Notes under the pieces: generated by a model
Seen by the model: only the letters and a program-made list of their open reading frames with translations
Database searches by the model: none
Told to the model about the DNA's origin: nothing
Source: DASRHY01 sp046765875
GTDB taxonomy: Bacteria > Actinomycetota > Actinomycetes > Propionibacteriales > Kribbellaceae
Reading direction: 5' to 3'
Length of the DNA: 30,043 bases
NCBI GenBank assembly: GCA_046765875.1
Contig: JBKPSJ010000142.1
Span: forward strand, 1-30,043
Program-made: the position numbers and the translations under genes
In this document: one piece after another, positions 13,924-22,407 of the stretch
Numbering within the stretch: position 1 is the stretch's first letter
Layout of the letters: each line of letters opens with the position of its first letter

Positions 13924-16779
13924 TCAGTAGAGGGACAGGGTGGACAGGCGGACGGGGGCGCGAGACTGCGTGATCCGGATCCGCACCTGGTCGGTCGTCA
14001 CCGGCGCCGCCAGGGTCAGGATCCGCTTGTGGCCGACGGCTCCGAACGTCGTGACCTGCTGCCAGGTGTCGCCGTTTCGGATCTCGACGACGCCCCGCTC
14101 GGCCTGCTGGCCGTACCGGATGTCCTCGCCGAGCGAGATCCGGCGCAACGACATAGCCGCGGGAAGCCGGACCGTCAGCGTGCCGCTGTTCGCGTCCGGG
14201 GCACGCCACGCGGTGTCCTGGTCACCGTCGACGGCCGCCTCGGGCTCCTGGCCGTCACCGCTTGCCGGTGCCTGCAGTGCCAGGTCACGCGGCATGTCGG
14301 AGGCAAGCCTGGCCCGCCACTCGGCCAGTCTGGTCACGTCCCGCTGGTCGAACCGGCCGGTCTGGTCCGGCGGTACGTTGAGCAGCAGGACCGAGTTCCG
14401 CCCGACCGACCGGTAGTAGATGTCGGTCAGCTCGTCGACCGACCGCGGCGCCTGCTCGGGATGGTGGAACCAGCCCGAGCGGATCGACACGTCGGACTCG
14501 GCCGGCCACCAGGTCAGCGCGGTGGCACCCGCGTCCCGCCCGGCCAGCAGCGCGTTGCGGCTGCCCTGGTCCGCGGCGGCGTGCCCGAGGGCGTAGTCGG
14601 GTGATCCGTTCGACTTGGTGATCGTCGGGACCACGTTGAACTCGTCGGTGCGGGCCGAGCCGGACTCGTTGCCGACCCAGCGCACGTCCGGCCCGCTGAC
14701 CGCGATCGTCGCCTGCGGGGCGAGCACGCGGATCAGCTGGTACCAGCTCGGGAAGTCGTACGTCTCGACCTTGTCCGGCGGGATCCGGCCCTGCGCTCCG
14801 TCGAACCAGACCTCGTCGACCGGCCCGTACTGGGTGAGCAGTTCGTACAACTGGTTGAGCATGTACGCGCCATAGTCCGACGCGGTCAGCGTGAACTTCC
14901 GCAGTTCCTGGCCGGCGCGGTCGTCGCCCGGCACCAGCGTCGGGATGGTCCGCGGCGTATGCGGGCTGCCGTTCGCGTACACGCCGTCCAGATACTGGTT
15001 CTCGTCGGCCGGTGACATGTACAGCCCGACCTTCAGGCCGTACTTGCGCATCGAGTCGACGAACGACCGCACCACGTCGCCCTTGCCGTCGCGCCAACTG
15101 CTGGACGCGACGCTGTGCGAGCTGTACCGGGACGGGTAGAGCAGGAACCCGTCGTGGTGCTTCACGGTGAGGATGGCGAGCTTGAACCCGCTGTCCCGCA
15201 GGGTCCGCGCCCACTGGTCGGTGTCGAGCTGGCTGGGCTGGAACAGGTTCGGGTCCTCGTCGCCGTGACCCCATTCGAGCCCGGTGAAGGTGTTGACGCC
15301 GAAATGGATGAACGCGGTCTGCTCCATCCGCTGCCAGGCGATCTGCCGCGGCTCCGGCCGGATCGCCGAGGCCTTCGCGACCAGCGAGGTCAGGCACTCC
15401 CCCGGCGTTATCGTCATCGACTGTGCGGCCTTGAGGTGCACGACCGCACACGGCAGGGCCTGCAGCGCCTGGGCATCGGCCGCCGGCCTGTTGAGGAAGA
15501 TGCCGACCCCGATCCCGTACACCGTACCGCTGGCACCCGCGAGCCAGCGGATCTCGTCCGTGGTTGTCGAGGGCAACGGAATCGTGCGTTCGGTGGTACC
15601 AGCACTCGTCAGCACGGTGATCTTGAGTCCGCCGTCGACCGGTTCGGACGACAGACCGAGGTAGTGATACTGCACACCGGACTTCATGGCCGGCTTCGGC
15701 AGCGGGATGGTGCTCGTCGCGCCACCGGCGCTGAGGCTGAGGGAGTGCTCGTCCGCGACCGAGAGCCGCGCTACACCGCGAAGGTCGATCAACTCCGCGC
15801 CGCTGCGGATCACGTCGGTCGACACCACCGTCTCGGCGAGTGCGCCGCTGCCGGCACCGAGCGAACTCGCGTCCCAGCTGATCGACCCGCCTTCCACATG
15901 CATCCGGCCGGGCTCGGTTACGACGCCGCCCTCGATGATCGGCGCGGGATCCGCCTTCTCGCCGAGCGCGGGCTGGTAGGCGCCGGACGCGCCGACCGTG
16001 CCCTCGAAGTCCACGCTCACGCGGGTGTTCGCGACGACCGGCCGGGCCAGTTTCAGGTCCGCCGGGTCGAAGGGTCCGCTGAAGGGCGTGAGCCGGACCT
16101 GCCGGATCGACCCGTTCAGCCCGCGCTGCAGGGCGGACGGGTGGACGTCGTTCCCGATCCCTATCTGCGCACCGGCCGTCGGGTGCCAGGTCGCCGTACC
16201 CTGCGTGCTCGCCGCGGCCGGCAGTTGCTGGCCGTCGAGGAACGCGTGCAGTGTGGCGGCGGCGCCGCTGACCTCGTACGCCAGCGCGAGCACGTGCTGC
16301 TGGTCGGGCGTGGGCGCGGGGACCGTCCTGGTCACGCTCTGCCAGTTGCCGTCGACCTCGGAGTCGAAGCCGTACTGCAGGTTCGATCCGCTGTACCGGC
16401 CGTACAGTGCACCGCCAACACCGAAGATCGTCCCCAGGTTGGTCTGCGTCGCCGCCGGGGTGAAGGCGATCTCGACCAGGAAGGAGCGCTGCGTCGTACC
16501 ACCGCTGAGCGGATCGGCCGGCTGGAAGGTGGTGCCATCGGCCGCGCCGCTGAGCACGAGTCCGCGCGCGGGGTCGAGCGACTCCGAGCCGGTGCGCCGG
16601 GTCAGCGTTCCGCCCATCACCTCGCCGGTGGCGGCGGTGTAGTTGTTGCCGCTGGAGAACGAACCACCGAACGACACGTCGAGCACATCGGGGTCCGCGG
16701 CGTGGGCGGGCCCGTTCAGCATCGCCGCGCCGAGCGCCAGGGCCGTTGCGGCCGTGACGAGGCGTCGTCGTGCATGCAT
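13924..16779 (-). CDS. Secreted GH29 alpha-L-fucosidase, multi-domain
   Basis: A 951-residue secreted enzyme. The signal peptide (1-27, ending GPAHA) precedes a LamG/concanavalin-like domain (about 30-245), a second beta-rich region (about 250-440), the GH29 barrel (about 470-800) and a C-terminal F5/8C-type (CBM32-like) module. The barrel begins AFIHFGVNTFTGLEWG (H492) and carries KHHDGF and the nucleophile D660 in VDEVWFDGAQ. The EWG-x-G-x-EDP-x-x-F pattern recalls subfamily B, alpha-1,3/1,4-fucosidases acting on branched Lewis-type glycans; the linkage is an inference. ATG 16779 has AGGAG at good spacing. It is the last gene of the rpiR-GH20-GH29 operon and a strong hairpin follows. Confidence 0.93.
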   Translation of the reverse strand: MHARRRLVTAATALALGAAMLNGPAHAADPDVLDVSFGGSFSSGNNYTAATGEVMGGTLTRRTGSESLDPARGLVLSGAADGTTFQPADPLSGGTTQRSFLVEIAFTPAATQTNLGTIFGVGGALYGRYSGSNLQYGFDSEVDGNWQSVTRTVPAPTPDQQHVLALAYEVSGAAATLHAFLDGQQLPAAASTQGTATWHPTAGAQIGIGNDVHPSALQRGLNGSIRQVRLTPFSGPFDPADLKLARPVVANTRVSVDFEGTVGASGAYQPALGEKADPAPIIEGGVVTEPGRMHVEGGSISWDASSLGAGSGALAETVVSTDVIRSGAELIDLRGVARLSVADEHSLSLSAGGATSTIPLPKPAMKSGVQYHYLGLSSEPVDGGLKITVLTSAGTTERTIPLPSTTTDEIRWLAGASGTVYGIGVGIFLNRPAADAQALQALPCAVVHLKAAQSMTITPGECLTSLVAKASAIRPEPRQIAWQRMEQTAFIHFGVNTFTGLEWGHGDEDPNLFQPSQLDTDQWARTLRDSGFKLAILTVKHHDGFLLYPSRYSSHSVASSSWRDGKGDVVRSFVDSMRKYGLKVGLYMSPADENQYLDGVYANGSPHTPRTIPTLVPGDDRAGQELRKFTLTASDYGAYMLNQLYELLTQYGPVDEVWFDGAQGRIPPDKVETYDFPSWYQLIRVLAPQATIAVSGPDVRWVGNESGSARTDEFNVVPTITKSNGSPDYALGHAAADQGSRNALLAGRDAGATALTWWPAESDVSIRSGWFHHPEQAPRSVDELTDIYYRSVGRNSVLLLNVPPDQTGRFDQRDVTRLAEWRARLASDMPRDLALQAPASGDGQEPEAAVDGDQDTAWRAPDANSGTLTVRLPAAMSLRRISLGEDIRYGQQAERGVVEIRNGDTWQQVTTFGAVGHKRILTLAAPVTTDQVRIRITQSRAPVRLSTLSLY

Positions 16780-16790
16780 CGAATTCTCCT

Positions 16791-16823
16791 CTGTACCGGA
16801 TCTGTGCCGGATCTGTGCCGGAG
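16791..16823. repeat. Three 11-bp tandem repeats before the fucosidase ribosome site
   Basis: Units CTGTACCGGAT, CTGTGCCGGAT and CTGTGCCGGAG run head to tail at 16791-16801, 16802-16812 and 16813-16823. They fill most of the 48-bp gap between the GH20 stop and the fucosidase start. On the transcribed strand the last copy abuts the AGGAG ribosome site. Confidence 0.75.
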
Positions 16824-16827
16824 CGGG

Positions 16828-19527
16828 TCAGCGCGCGTCGACGGAGATCTCCGCCGCCGTCGCCCACGGGTTGCCGTTCACCTCGTTGAGCTCGACTGCT
16901 CGCAGGTACCGCGCGTTGGTGGCCGCGATCGGCACCCACTTGGTCTCCGCGGTGGCGGGGAATCGGCCCTTGGCGACCGGCTGGCCCCAGTTCTGGCCGT
17001 CGGTGCTGAGGTAGAACTCGTAGTCGCCGAACCAGCCGTTGCCGGCCGCCCGCGGCACGTACGTGATCGCGCACACCGACCGCTGCGCACCGAGGTCGAG
17101 CTGGATCTCGTGCGGCGGCCGCGGCTCGTGCAGCGACCACTCGGTGTGCCAGAACGTCGCCGGGTTGCCGTCGATGGCGTTCACCGCGCGGCCGTCCTCG
17201 CCGGCGGTCTCCTGGCTGTCGACGTAGGTCACCGCGACCGGCCGGGTCGGCGTCGCGGCACAGCTCACCCGTACGCCGGTGCTCGCCGACATCGTGTGGT
17301 CGCCGCCGGACTGGTACGAGGCGGTCGCGCCGAGCTGTGCCGTACCGGCCGGCGCCGCGTCCGGCGGGCTGACGGCGAACGTGGCGGTCCAGCTGCCACC
17401 GTCGGCGAGCGACGGGCTGGTGGCGTCGCCGGGCGAAGCCGTCCAGCCGGCGGGCAGCACCGGCCGGACGGCGATCGAGGTCAGCTCACGGCCGGACGAG
17501 TTTGTGACGGTGACGCTCAGCGTCGCACTGTCACCCGGTACGACGGTCGTCTTGTCGACTGCGGCGGTGGTGCTCACCGCGCGGACCAGCCGGAGCTCCT
17601 GCGCCTTGTACGTGTCAGGCACTTGCTGCACGGCGGCGCCGGAACCGTCGAGCACCAGCACCATCCCGGTGATCGCGTTCGTCAGGGTGATGGTGCCGTG
17701 GTCCGCGCTGAGCTGCCAGCGCTCCAGCCGGATGCGCGAGTCGCAGGTCTGCGCGGTGATCGCCGTGCCGGGCTCGAGCGGCGTGTTGAGGAACCGTACG
17801 CCCAGCCTGGTCTCGGCGCACCGGCCGCTGCTCAGGTCCCGCAGCGTGTAGTAGCCGTCGGCGGTCGCGGTGATGTCCCACGCCGACTCGGTGCCGGATG
17901 CCTTCAGCGGCGAGCCGTCTGCAGTGCCGTCGACACCGAGGAACTGGTTGTCGATGGCAAGGCTGTAGGTGCCGTTCGGGATCGGCGTCCGGTCGACGTT
18001 GTCGAAGCCCGGCGCGCGTCCCGCGGCATCCGCTCGCGCGGTGAAGGCCGCGTACGTCGGGTCGGGCTTCGGCGGGCCCCAGGTCGTCTGCGCGATGAAC
18101 CGCAACGGCATCCGTACCTCGGACTCGATCTCGTTCTCGGTGTTGCCAGAGCCGTTGTCCGGCCACATCGTGATCTTCGCGCCGGTTATGCCGTTGCTGT
18201 TGGCAACGGTCTGGCCCTCGAAGCGCTGCGGTGTCCAACTGGAGTCGTACAGGCTCTGGGTGTTCATCTTGAATCCGCCGCGGACGTTGTACAGCGAGAA
18301 CGCAGCGTTCTCGACCTTGCGACCCTCGGCCAGCAACTGCGCAGGGCGGACGCCGCTGCCGAGCCAGTGTTCGATCACAACGTCCTTGTCCAGCGGGACC
18401 GTGGCCCGCGACGTGATGCCGTCGTTCCACATCCGCAGCGTCTTGCCCTTGCTCTTGACGTAGGCGTTCACGCGGTTGACGAAGTCGACGAAGGCGTCCT
18501 CGGGGACGGCGTTCGGGCCGAACTTCTGCTGCGCGTACGCGAGCATCTGCGGGTACTTGGCGTAGTCCGAGCCGAGCATGTACTCGTCCGCACCCATGTG
18601 CCAGTACGGCGTGTCGAACACGGAGAAGTACTCGTCGATGATCGCGGTCAGGAAGTCGAAGGCCTCGGGCTTGGTGATGTCGAGCCTGGTGACCTGTTTC
18701 TGCCCGGTGTTGTCGGTCAACTGCAGGTCCGGCCGGTTGCGGATCCAAGGCTCGATGTGGCCGGGCGAGTTGACCTCGGGCACCAGCGTCACGTGGTACT
18801 CGTCGGCCACCCGTTGCAGGGCCGCGATCTCGGAGCGGGTGTAGTAACCCCACTCGTTCGACTCCGGATGCGCGGTGCTCTTGACCTTGATCTCCATCCA
18901 GAGCTGGTTGAGCTTGAGGTACGCCGCGTCCTTGATCAGCCGTTCGAGCCAGTCGGTCGACACGTGGATGATGCAGGCGCAGACGCCGGCACCGCGTTCG
19001 GCGTACTGCGGCACGTCGGTCACCGAGCCGGCGGGCAGCGTTGAGCCGGCCCGCAGCAACTGCAGCACCGTCCGGGTGCCGTAGAACGCGCCCGCGTCGG
19101 TGCGGGCGGTGATCTGCAGGCTGTCGCCGACGGTCAGCGTGTACCCCTCGGCACCGAGGTCGGTACGGCCGGGGTCGAGCGTGAGCTGGATGTCGCCGGG
19201 ATGCGCATCGGTGTCGCGCGCGACGGGCAGCGCGTGGCCGCCGGCGATGCCGGCCGCGTCGGCCGCGAACGTGTCGGCGTCGTCGCCCACCTCCGGCTGC
19301 TGCGGGTCGACCAGCACCCGCGTGTGGTCGGTGAAGGTGTACGCCGATCCGTCCGCGGGCGTCCAGCCGGTGAGCGCCGGCACGGTGACGGCCGATGGGT
19401 TCACTGCCGCCGCAGTGACGGCAGTCGGGTCCTCGCTGGCGGTTGCGGACGGGGCTGCCGCGGCCAGGCCGGCGACGACGAGGGCAAGGGCGGTCAAGGT
19501 CCCTACGGACCTTGGCAGGGGTTTCAT
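16828..19527 (-). CDS. Secreted GH20 glycosidase (hexosaminidase or lacto-N-biosidase type), multi-domain
   Basis: An 899-residue secreted enzyme. The signal peptide (1-30, ending PSATA) is followed by a GH20b domain (about 45-165), the GH20 barrel (about 170-500) with the catalytic pair D314-E315 in WHMGADEYM, a ricin/lectin-like domain (about 520-650, NGTYSLAIDNQFLGVDG), a NEW3-type stalk (about 665-745) and a C-terminal F5/8C-type CBM32. GH20 uses the acetamido group of the substrate as nucleophile, with D-E as the polariser and acid. The GH20b-GH20-lectin-CBM32 order resembles lacto-N-biosidase, but the strand after KLNQLWMEIKVKS is atypical, so plain beta-N-acetylhexosaminidase or another specificity is possible. 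ATG 19527 has GAGGAG at 7 nt. It lies 11 bp after rpiR. Confidence 0.9.
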   Translation of the reverse strand: MKPLPRSVGTLTALALVVAGLAAAAPSATASEDPTAVTAAAVNPSAVTVPALTGWTPADGSAYTFTDHTRVLVDPQQPEVGDDADTFAADAAGIAGGHALPVARDTDAHPGDIQLTLDPGRTDLGAEGYTLTVGDSLQITARTDAGAFYGTRTVLQLLRAGSTLPAGSVTDVPQYAERGAGVCACIIHVSTDWLERLIKDAAYLKLNQLWMEIKVKSTAHPESNEWGYYTRSEIAALQRVADEYHVTLVPEVNSPGHIEPWIRNRPDLQLTDNTGQKQVTRLDITKPEAFDFLTAIIDEYFSVFDTPYWHMGADEYMLGSDYAKYPQMLAYAQQKFGPNAVPEDAFVDFVNRVNAYVKSKGKTLRMWNDGITSRATVPLDKDVVIEHWLGSGVRPAQLLAEGRKVENAAFSLYNVRGGFKMNTQSLYDSSWTPQRFEGQTVANSNGITGAKITMWPDNGSGNTENEIESEVRMPLRFIAQTTWGPPKPDPTYAAFTARADAAGRAPGFDNVDRTPIPNGTYSLAIDNQFLGVDGTADGSPLKASGTESAWDITATADGYYTLRDLSSGRCAETRLGVRFLNTPLEPGTAITAQTCDSRIRLERWQLSADHGTITLTNAITGMVLVLDGSGAAVQQVPDTYKAQELRLVRAVSTTAAVDKTTVVPGDSATLSVTVTNSSGRELTSIAVRPVLPAGWTASPGDATSPSLADGGSWTATFAVSPPDAAPAGTAQLGATASYQSGGDHTMSASTGVRVSCAATPTRPVAVTYVDSQETAGEDGRAVNAIDGNPATFWHTEWSLHEPRPPHEIQLDLGAQRSVCAITYVPRAAGNGWFGDYEFYLSTDGQNWGQPVAKGRFPATAETKWVPIAATNARYLRAVELNEVNGNPWATAAEISVDAR

Positions 19528-19538
19528 GAACTGACTCC

Positions 19539-20483
19539 TCAGGGGCGGCGGGGCGGGTTCGTACCAGGGGCATTGGGAGTGCTGCGCGTGCTGCGGGGTG
19601 AGACGGAGTGGGCGAACGCGATGTGGTCGGTACGGGCGATCGCATCGGCGGCGCGGTCGGAGGTGAGCTGGGCGACCCGGATGTAGAGGCAGTCGGCGAC
19701 CACGAGCTGGGAGTGCCGCGCGGCCAGCCCGCCGCTGCGGAACGACGTCTCCAGCACCGTGGTCCGGAGCACCTCGCCGGCGCTGGCCGCGATCGCCGAC
19801 CGGGGATCGCTGGTGATCCCGATCGTCGTGGCGCCGCGCCCGGCGGCGGTCCGGAACGGCTCGACCACCTCGGCCGTAGCGCCCGAGTGCGACACCCCGA
19901 TCGCGACGTCGCCCTCGGCCAGCAGTGCCGCCGAGGTGGTCGCCTGGTGCACCTCGGTCCACGCCCGGACCTGGACCCCGATCCGGAACAACCGCATCTC
20001 GAGTTCCTCGGCGATGGTGGCCGAGCCGCCGACGGCGTACACATCGACCCGGCGGGCGGCCGCGATCGTCCGGGCGGCGCGATCCAGCGCGTCGAGGTCG
20101 AGTTGGTCGACGGTCTGTGTGATGGTCCGGATGTCGGCATTCGCGACCACGGTGACCAACCGGCCGATCGTGTCGTCGACACCGATCTGTGGTCCGATGT
20201 CCGTGGTCCATCCGGGTACGGCGGACCGCCCGGCCTGCGTCGCCAGCGCGAGCCGCAACTCGGCCTGGCTGGCCAGCCCGATCGACTGGGCGAACCGGGT
20301 GACCGAGGCCTGCGAGACCCCGGCGCGGACGGCGAGTTCGACCGCTGACAGGCGGGCCACGCCGGCCGGATCGGCGAGCACGGCGTCGGCGACCAGTCGT
20401 TGCGCCCCGGTCAGCCGCGGCAGGACGGTCTGGATCCGGTCGGTCAGGTTGGCGTCCGTAACGCCGGGCGGGGACTCGATCAT
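19539..20483 (-). CDS. MurR/RpiR-family transcriptional regulator
   Basis: A 314-residue regulator. The N-terminal HTH_6 domain (about 10-85) contains SAVELAVRAGVSQASVTRFA, and a C-terminal SIS domain (about 120-260) has VDVYAVGGSATIAEELEMRL and VSHSGATAEVVE, which binds phosphorylated sugars. RpiR proteins commonly sense amino-sugar or sialic-acid phosphates. As first gene of the rpiR-GH20-GH29 operon, 11 bp before GH20, it probably controls those enzymes in response to a phosphorylated breakdown product. Its promoter contains two inverted repeats that fit autoregulation. ATG 20483 has only AGG immediately upstream; the start seems right because HTH numbering is normal. The last 25 residues are a Ser/Thr/Pro/Arg tail. 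Confidence 0.92.
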   Translation of the reverse strand: MIESPPGVTDANLTDRIQTVLPRLTGAQRLVADAVLADPAGVARLSAVELAVRAGVSQASVTRFAQSIGLASQAELRLALATQAGRSAVPGWTTDIGPQIGVDDTIGRLVTVVANADIRTITQTVDQLDLDALDRAARTIAAARRVDVYAVGGSATIAEELEMRLFRIGVQVRAWTEVHQATTSAALLAEGDVAIGVSHSGATAEVVEPFRTAAGRGATTIGITSDPRSAIAASAGEVLRTTVLETSFRSGGLAARHSQLVVADCLYIRVAQLTSDRAADAIARTDHIAFAHSVSPRSTRSTPNAPGTNPPRRP

Positions 20484-20484
20484 C

Positions 20485-20501
20485 CTGAATCATCCATTCA
20501 G
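20485..20501. promoter_or_regulatory. Candidate RpiR operator 1
   Basis: CTGAAT-N5-ATTCAG is a perfect inverted repeat that ends 2 bp before the rpiR start codon, in the predicted leader. It shares the TGAAT/ATTCA half-sites of site 2, whose centre is 30 bp away. Confidence 0.6.
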
Positions 20502-20517
20502 AGATCCGATGTCTTTG

Positions 20518-20528
20518 TGAATGATTCA
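20518..20528. promoter_or_regulatory. Candidate RpiR operator 2, on the -10 box
   Basis: TGAATGATTCA is a perfect inverted repeat with one central base. It covers the predicted -10 hexamer of the rpiR promoter, so binding would block RNA polymerase. Half-sites of this kind are used by several MurR/RpiR regulators. Confidence 0.6.
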
Positions 20529-20550
20529 GTCATCATGCTCGTGTTGTCAA
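20521..20550 (-). promoter_or_regulatory. Predicted promoter of the rpiR-GH20-GH29 operon
   Basis: On the minus strand a perfect TTGACA (20550-20545) is followed after 18 nt by AATCAT (20526-20521; four of six consensus bases). Transcription would start near 20514, about 30 nt before the rpiR ATG. Operator 2 overlaps the -10 box. Confidence 0.55.
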
Positions 20551-20615
20551 GGGGTCGCACACCGTCAACACGGCGGGATCACAGCGCCGATGTCGGGCTT
20601 CAGGCCGTGCCCCAG

Positions 20616-20621
20616 TAGATT
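20616..20621 (+). promoter_or_regulatory. Possible -10 box for leaderless transcription of the ABC permease gene
   Basis: TAGATT ends 7 bp before ATG 20629, so transcription could start at the ATG itself. No Shine-Dalgarno sequence precedes that ATG, which agrees with a leaderless mRNA. No clear -35 box is seen. Confidence 0.3.
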
Positions 20622-20628
20622 GGCCCGC

Positions 20629-21513
20629 ATGTCAACCAGCCCCGAGCTGGCCGCGACCCCGTCACCACGGGAGCTGGCCGAGAAGTACGGGTTGTCGAAA
20701 AGCTCGGTCAGGCCGGCGCTCGGCGACTATGTCCGCGAGTTGTGGGGACGGCGCCAGTTCGTCGTCAGCTATGCCCGTGCTCGCGTCTACGCGGCGTACG
20801 CCGGTGCCCGGCTGGGCGCGCTGTGGCAGGTACTCACGCCGCTGCTGAACGCGGCCGTGTACTACTTCGTGTTCGGCGTGCTGATGAACGCCAAGAGCAC
20901 CGTCGACAACTACATCGCGTTTCTGATCAGCGGAATCTTCGTGTTCACCTACACCCAGCGGTCGGTGATGGAGGGCACCCGCTCGATCTCGGCGAACATG
21001 TCCCTGATCCGGACCCTGCACTTCCCGCGGGTCACGCTGCCGTTCGCGTATGTGCTCAACGAGCTCAGCCAGCTCGGCATCTCGATGGGCATCCTGTTGG
21101 TGCTCGTCGGCGTCACCGACGGGGTCTCGCTGCGGTGGTTCCTGGTGATCCCCGCGCTCGCGCTGCAGACGATGTTCAATGTCGGGATCACGCTGGTGTT
21201 CGCGCGGCTCGGCGCGTTCTACGGCGACATCGCGCAGATCATGCCGTTCGCGCTGCGTACATGGCTGTACGTGTCCGGCGTGTTCTTCTCGATCCCGGCG
21301 GCGCTGGAGGGCAAGCCGGAGTGGATCGCCCAGCTGATCAGCCTCAACCCGGCCGCGGCGTACATCGACATCGTCCGGCAGGCGCTGCTGGAGGGCCACG
21401 AGAAGCACAGCCTGCCGAACGCGTGGCCGATCGCGATCGGCTGGTCGATCGTCATGCTGGTCGGCGGGTTCGTGTACTTCTGGCGCGCCGAGGAAAGGTA
21501 CGGTCGTGGCTGA
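20629..21513 (+). CDS. ABC-2 type polysaccharide export permease (Wzm/TagG-like)
   Basis: A 294-residue inner-membrane protein. The cytoplasmic N-terminus (about 1-55, containing ALGDYVRELWGRRQFVVSYARARV) precedes about six hydrophobic helices, starting near ALWQVLTPLLNAAVYYFVFGVLM and ending IAIGWSIVMLVGGFVYFWRAEERYGRG. This is the pattern of Wzm/TagG/RfbD permeases, which export lipid-linked glycopolymers such as teichoic acids, O-antigens or the mycobacterial galactan. The start at ATG 20629 (MSTSPELAATPSPRELAEKYG) is preferred over longer frames because upstream sequence is the rpiR promoter region. The stop overlaps the ATPase gene by 8 bp, so the two form one transport operon. Confidence 0.92.
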   Translation: MSTSPELAATPSPRELAEKYGLSKSSVRPALGDYVRELWGRRQFVVSYARARVYAAYAGARLGALWQVLTPLLNAAVYYFVFGVLMNAKSTVDNYIAFLISGIFVFTYTQRSVMEGTRSISANMSLIRTLHFPRVTLPFAYVLNELSQLGISMGILLVLVGVTDGVSLRWFLVIPALALQTMFNVGITLVFARLGAFYGDIAQIMPFALRTWLYVSGVFFSIPAALEGKPEWIAQLISLNPAAAYIDIVRQALLEGHEKHSLPNAWPIAIGWSIVMLVGGFVYFWRAEERYGRG

Positions 21514-22378
21514 TCAGAACCCGACCGGACCGGCAGGGACCGTGACCGACGAGCAGACCAAGCGCACCAAGCCCGACGCGCAGACCGCGACCCCGGCGCG
21601 GACCGCACAGGACCGCGTCGAGCGGATCCCCACGGTGATCGCCGACGACGTCCACATCGTCTACAAGGTGATGGCCGGGTCCGGCGGCCGGGGCACCGCT
21701 GCCAGCGCTTTCTCCCGGCTGGTACGCCGCCAGGAGCGGCCGACGATGCGCGAGGTGCACGCCGTCCGCGGGGTGAGCTTCACCACGTACAAGGGTGAGG
21801 CGATCGGGCTGATCGGCCGCAACGGGTCCGGAAAGTCGACCCTGCTCAAGGCGGTCGCCGGGCTGCTGCCGCCCGAGTCCGGTGTGGTCTATACGTCCGG
21901 AAAGCCGTCGCTGCTCGGCGTCAACGCCGCGCTGATGAACGACCTGACCGGCGACCGCAACGTCGTCCTGGGCTGCCTGGCGATGGGCATGTCGCCGGAG
22001 GAGGTCGAACAGCGGTACGCCGGCATCGTCGACTTCGCCGATGTCGGTGAGTTCATCGACCTGCCGATGCGGACGTACTCGTCGGGCATGGCCGCGCGGC
22101 TGCGGTTCGCGATCGGCTCGGCCAAGTCGCACGAGATCCTGCTGATCGACGAGGCGCTGGCCACCGGTGACGCCGAGTTCCGCGCCAAGTCCGAGCAGCG
22201 GATCAAGGAGCTGCGCGAGGAGGCCGGCACGGTGTTCGTGGTCAGCCACAGCCTCGATGTCGTCACCGACACCTGCGACCGGGCGCTGTGGCTGGACAAG
22301 GGCACGCTGCGGATGGACGGCGACGCCCAGGAGGTCGTCGACGCCTACCTGACCGAGTCCACCAGGAAGAGGAAATAA
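21506..22378 (+). CDS. ABC polysaccharide export ATPase (Wzt/TagH-like)
   Basis: A 290-residue ATP-binding subunit partnering the upstream permease. It has Walker A GRNGSGKS (104-111), signature YSSGM (191-195), Walker B ILLIDE (211-216) and switch H248 (VSHSL). The LIDEALATGD-AEFRAKS phrase and the position of the signature after FIDLPMRTYSSGM are typical of Wzt/TagH/RfbE. A 40-residue Thr/Lys/Pro-rich N-terminus precedes the fold; there is no C-terminal cargo-binding domain, so export is probably not tied to recognition of a terminal sugar cap. GTG 21506 lies inside the permease gene with GAGGAAAGG upstream. It converges on the GT2 gene with 29 bp between stops and no clear hairpin. Confidence 0.94.
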   Translation: MADQNPTGPAGTVTDEQTKRTKPDAQTATPARTAQDRVERIPTVIADDVHIVYKVMAGSGGRGTAASAFSRLVRRQERPTMREVHAVRGVSFTTYKGEAIGLIGRNGSGKSTLLKAVAGLLPPESGVVYTSGKPSLLGVNAALMNDLTGDRNVVLGCLAMGMSPEEVEQRYAGIVDFADVGEFIDLPMRTYSSGMAARLRFAIGSAKSHEILLIDEALATGDAEFRAKSEQRIKELREEAGTVFVVSHSLDVVTDTCDRALWLDKGTLRMDGDAQEVVDAYLTESTRKRK

Positions 22379-22407
22379 CCGGCGGGGGCAGCACGGATCA
22401 GCAGCGA

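Noticed and set aside
15115..19044. Very long plus-strand open frame (about 1300 codons)
   Set aside because: It is antisense to the GH29 and GH20 genes, whose domains, signal peptides and ribosome sites are clear. The frame is open only because of high GC; its product is Arg-rich with no recognisable domain.
20521..20628. N-terminal extension of the ABC permease
   Set aside because: The extra 36 codons fall in the rpiR promoter and operator region and read as a Cys/Arg-rich stretch unlike the family; MSTSPEL at 20629 is the natural start.
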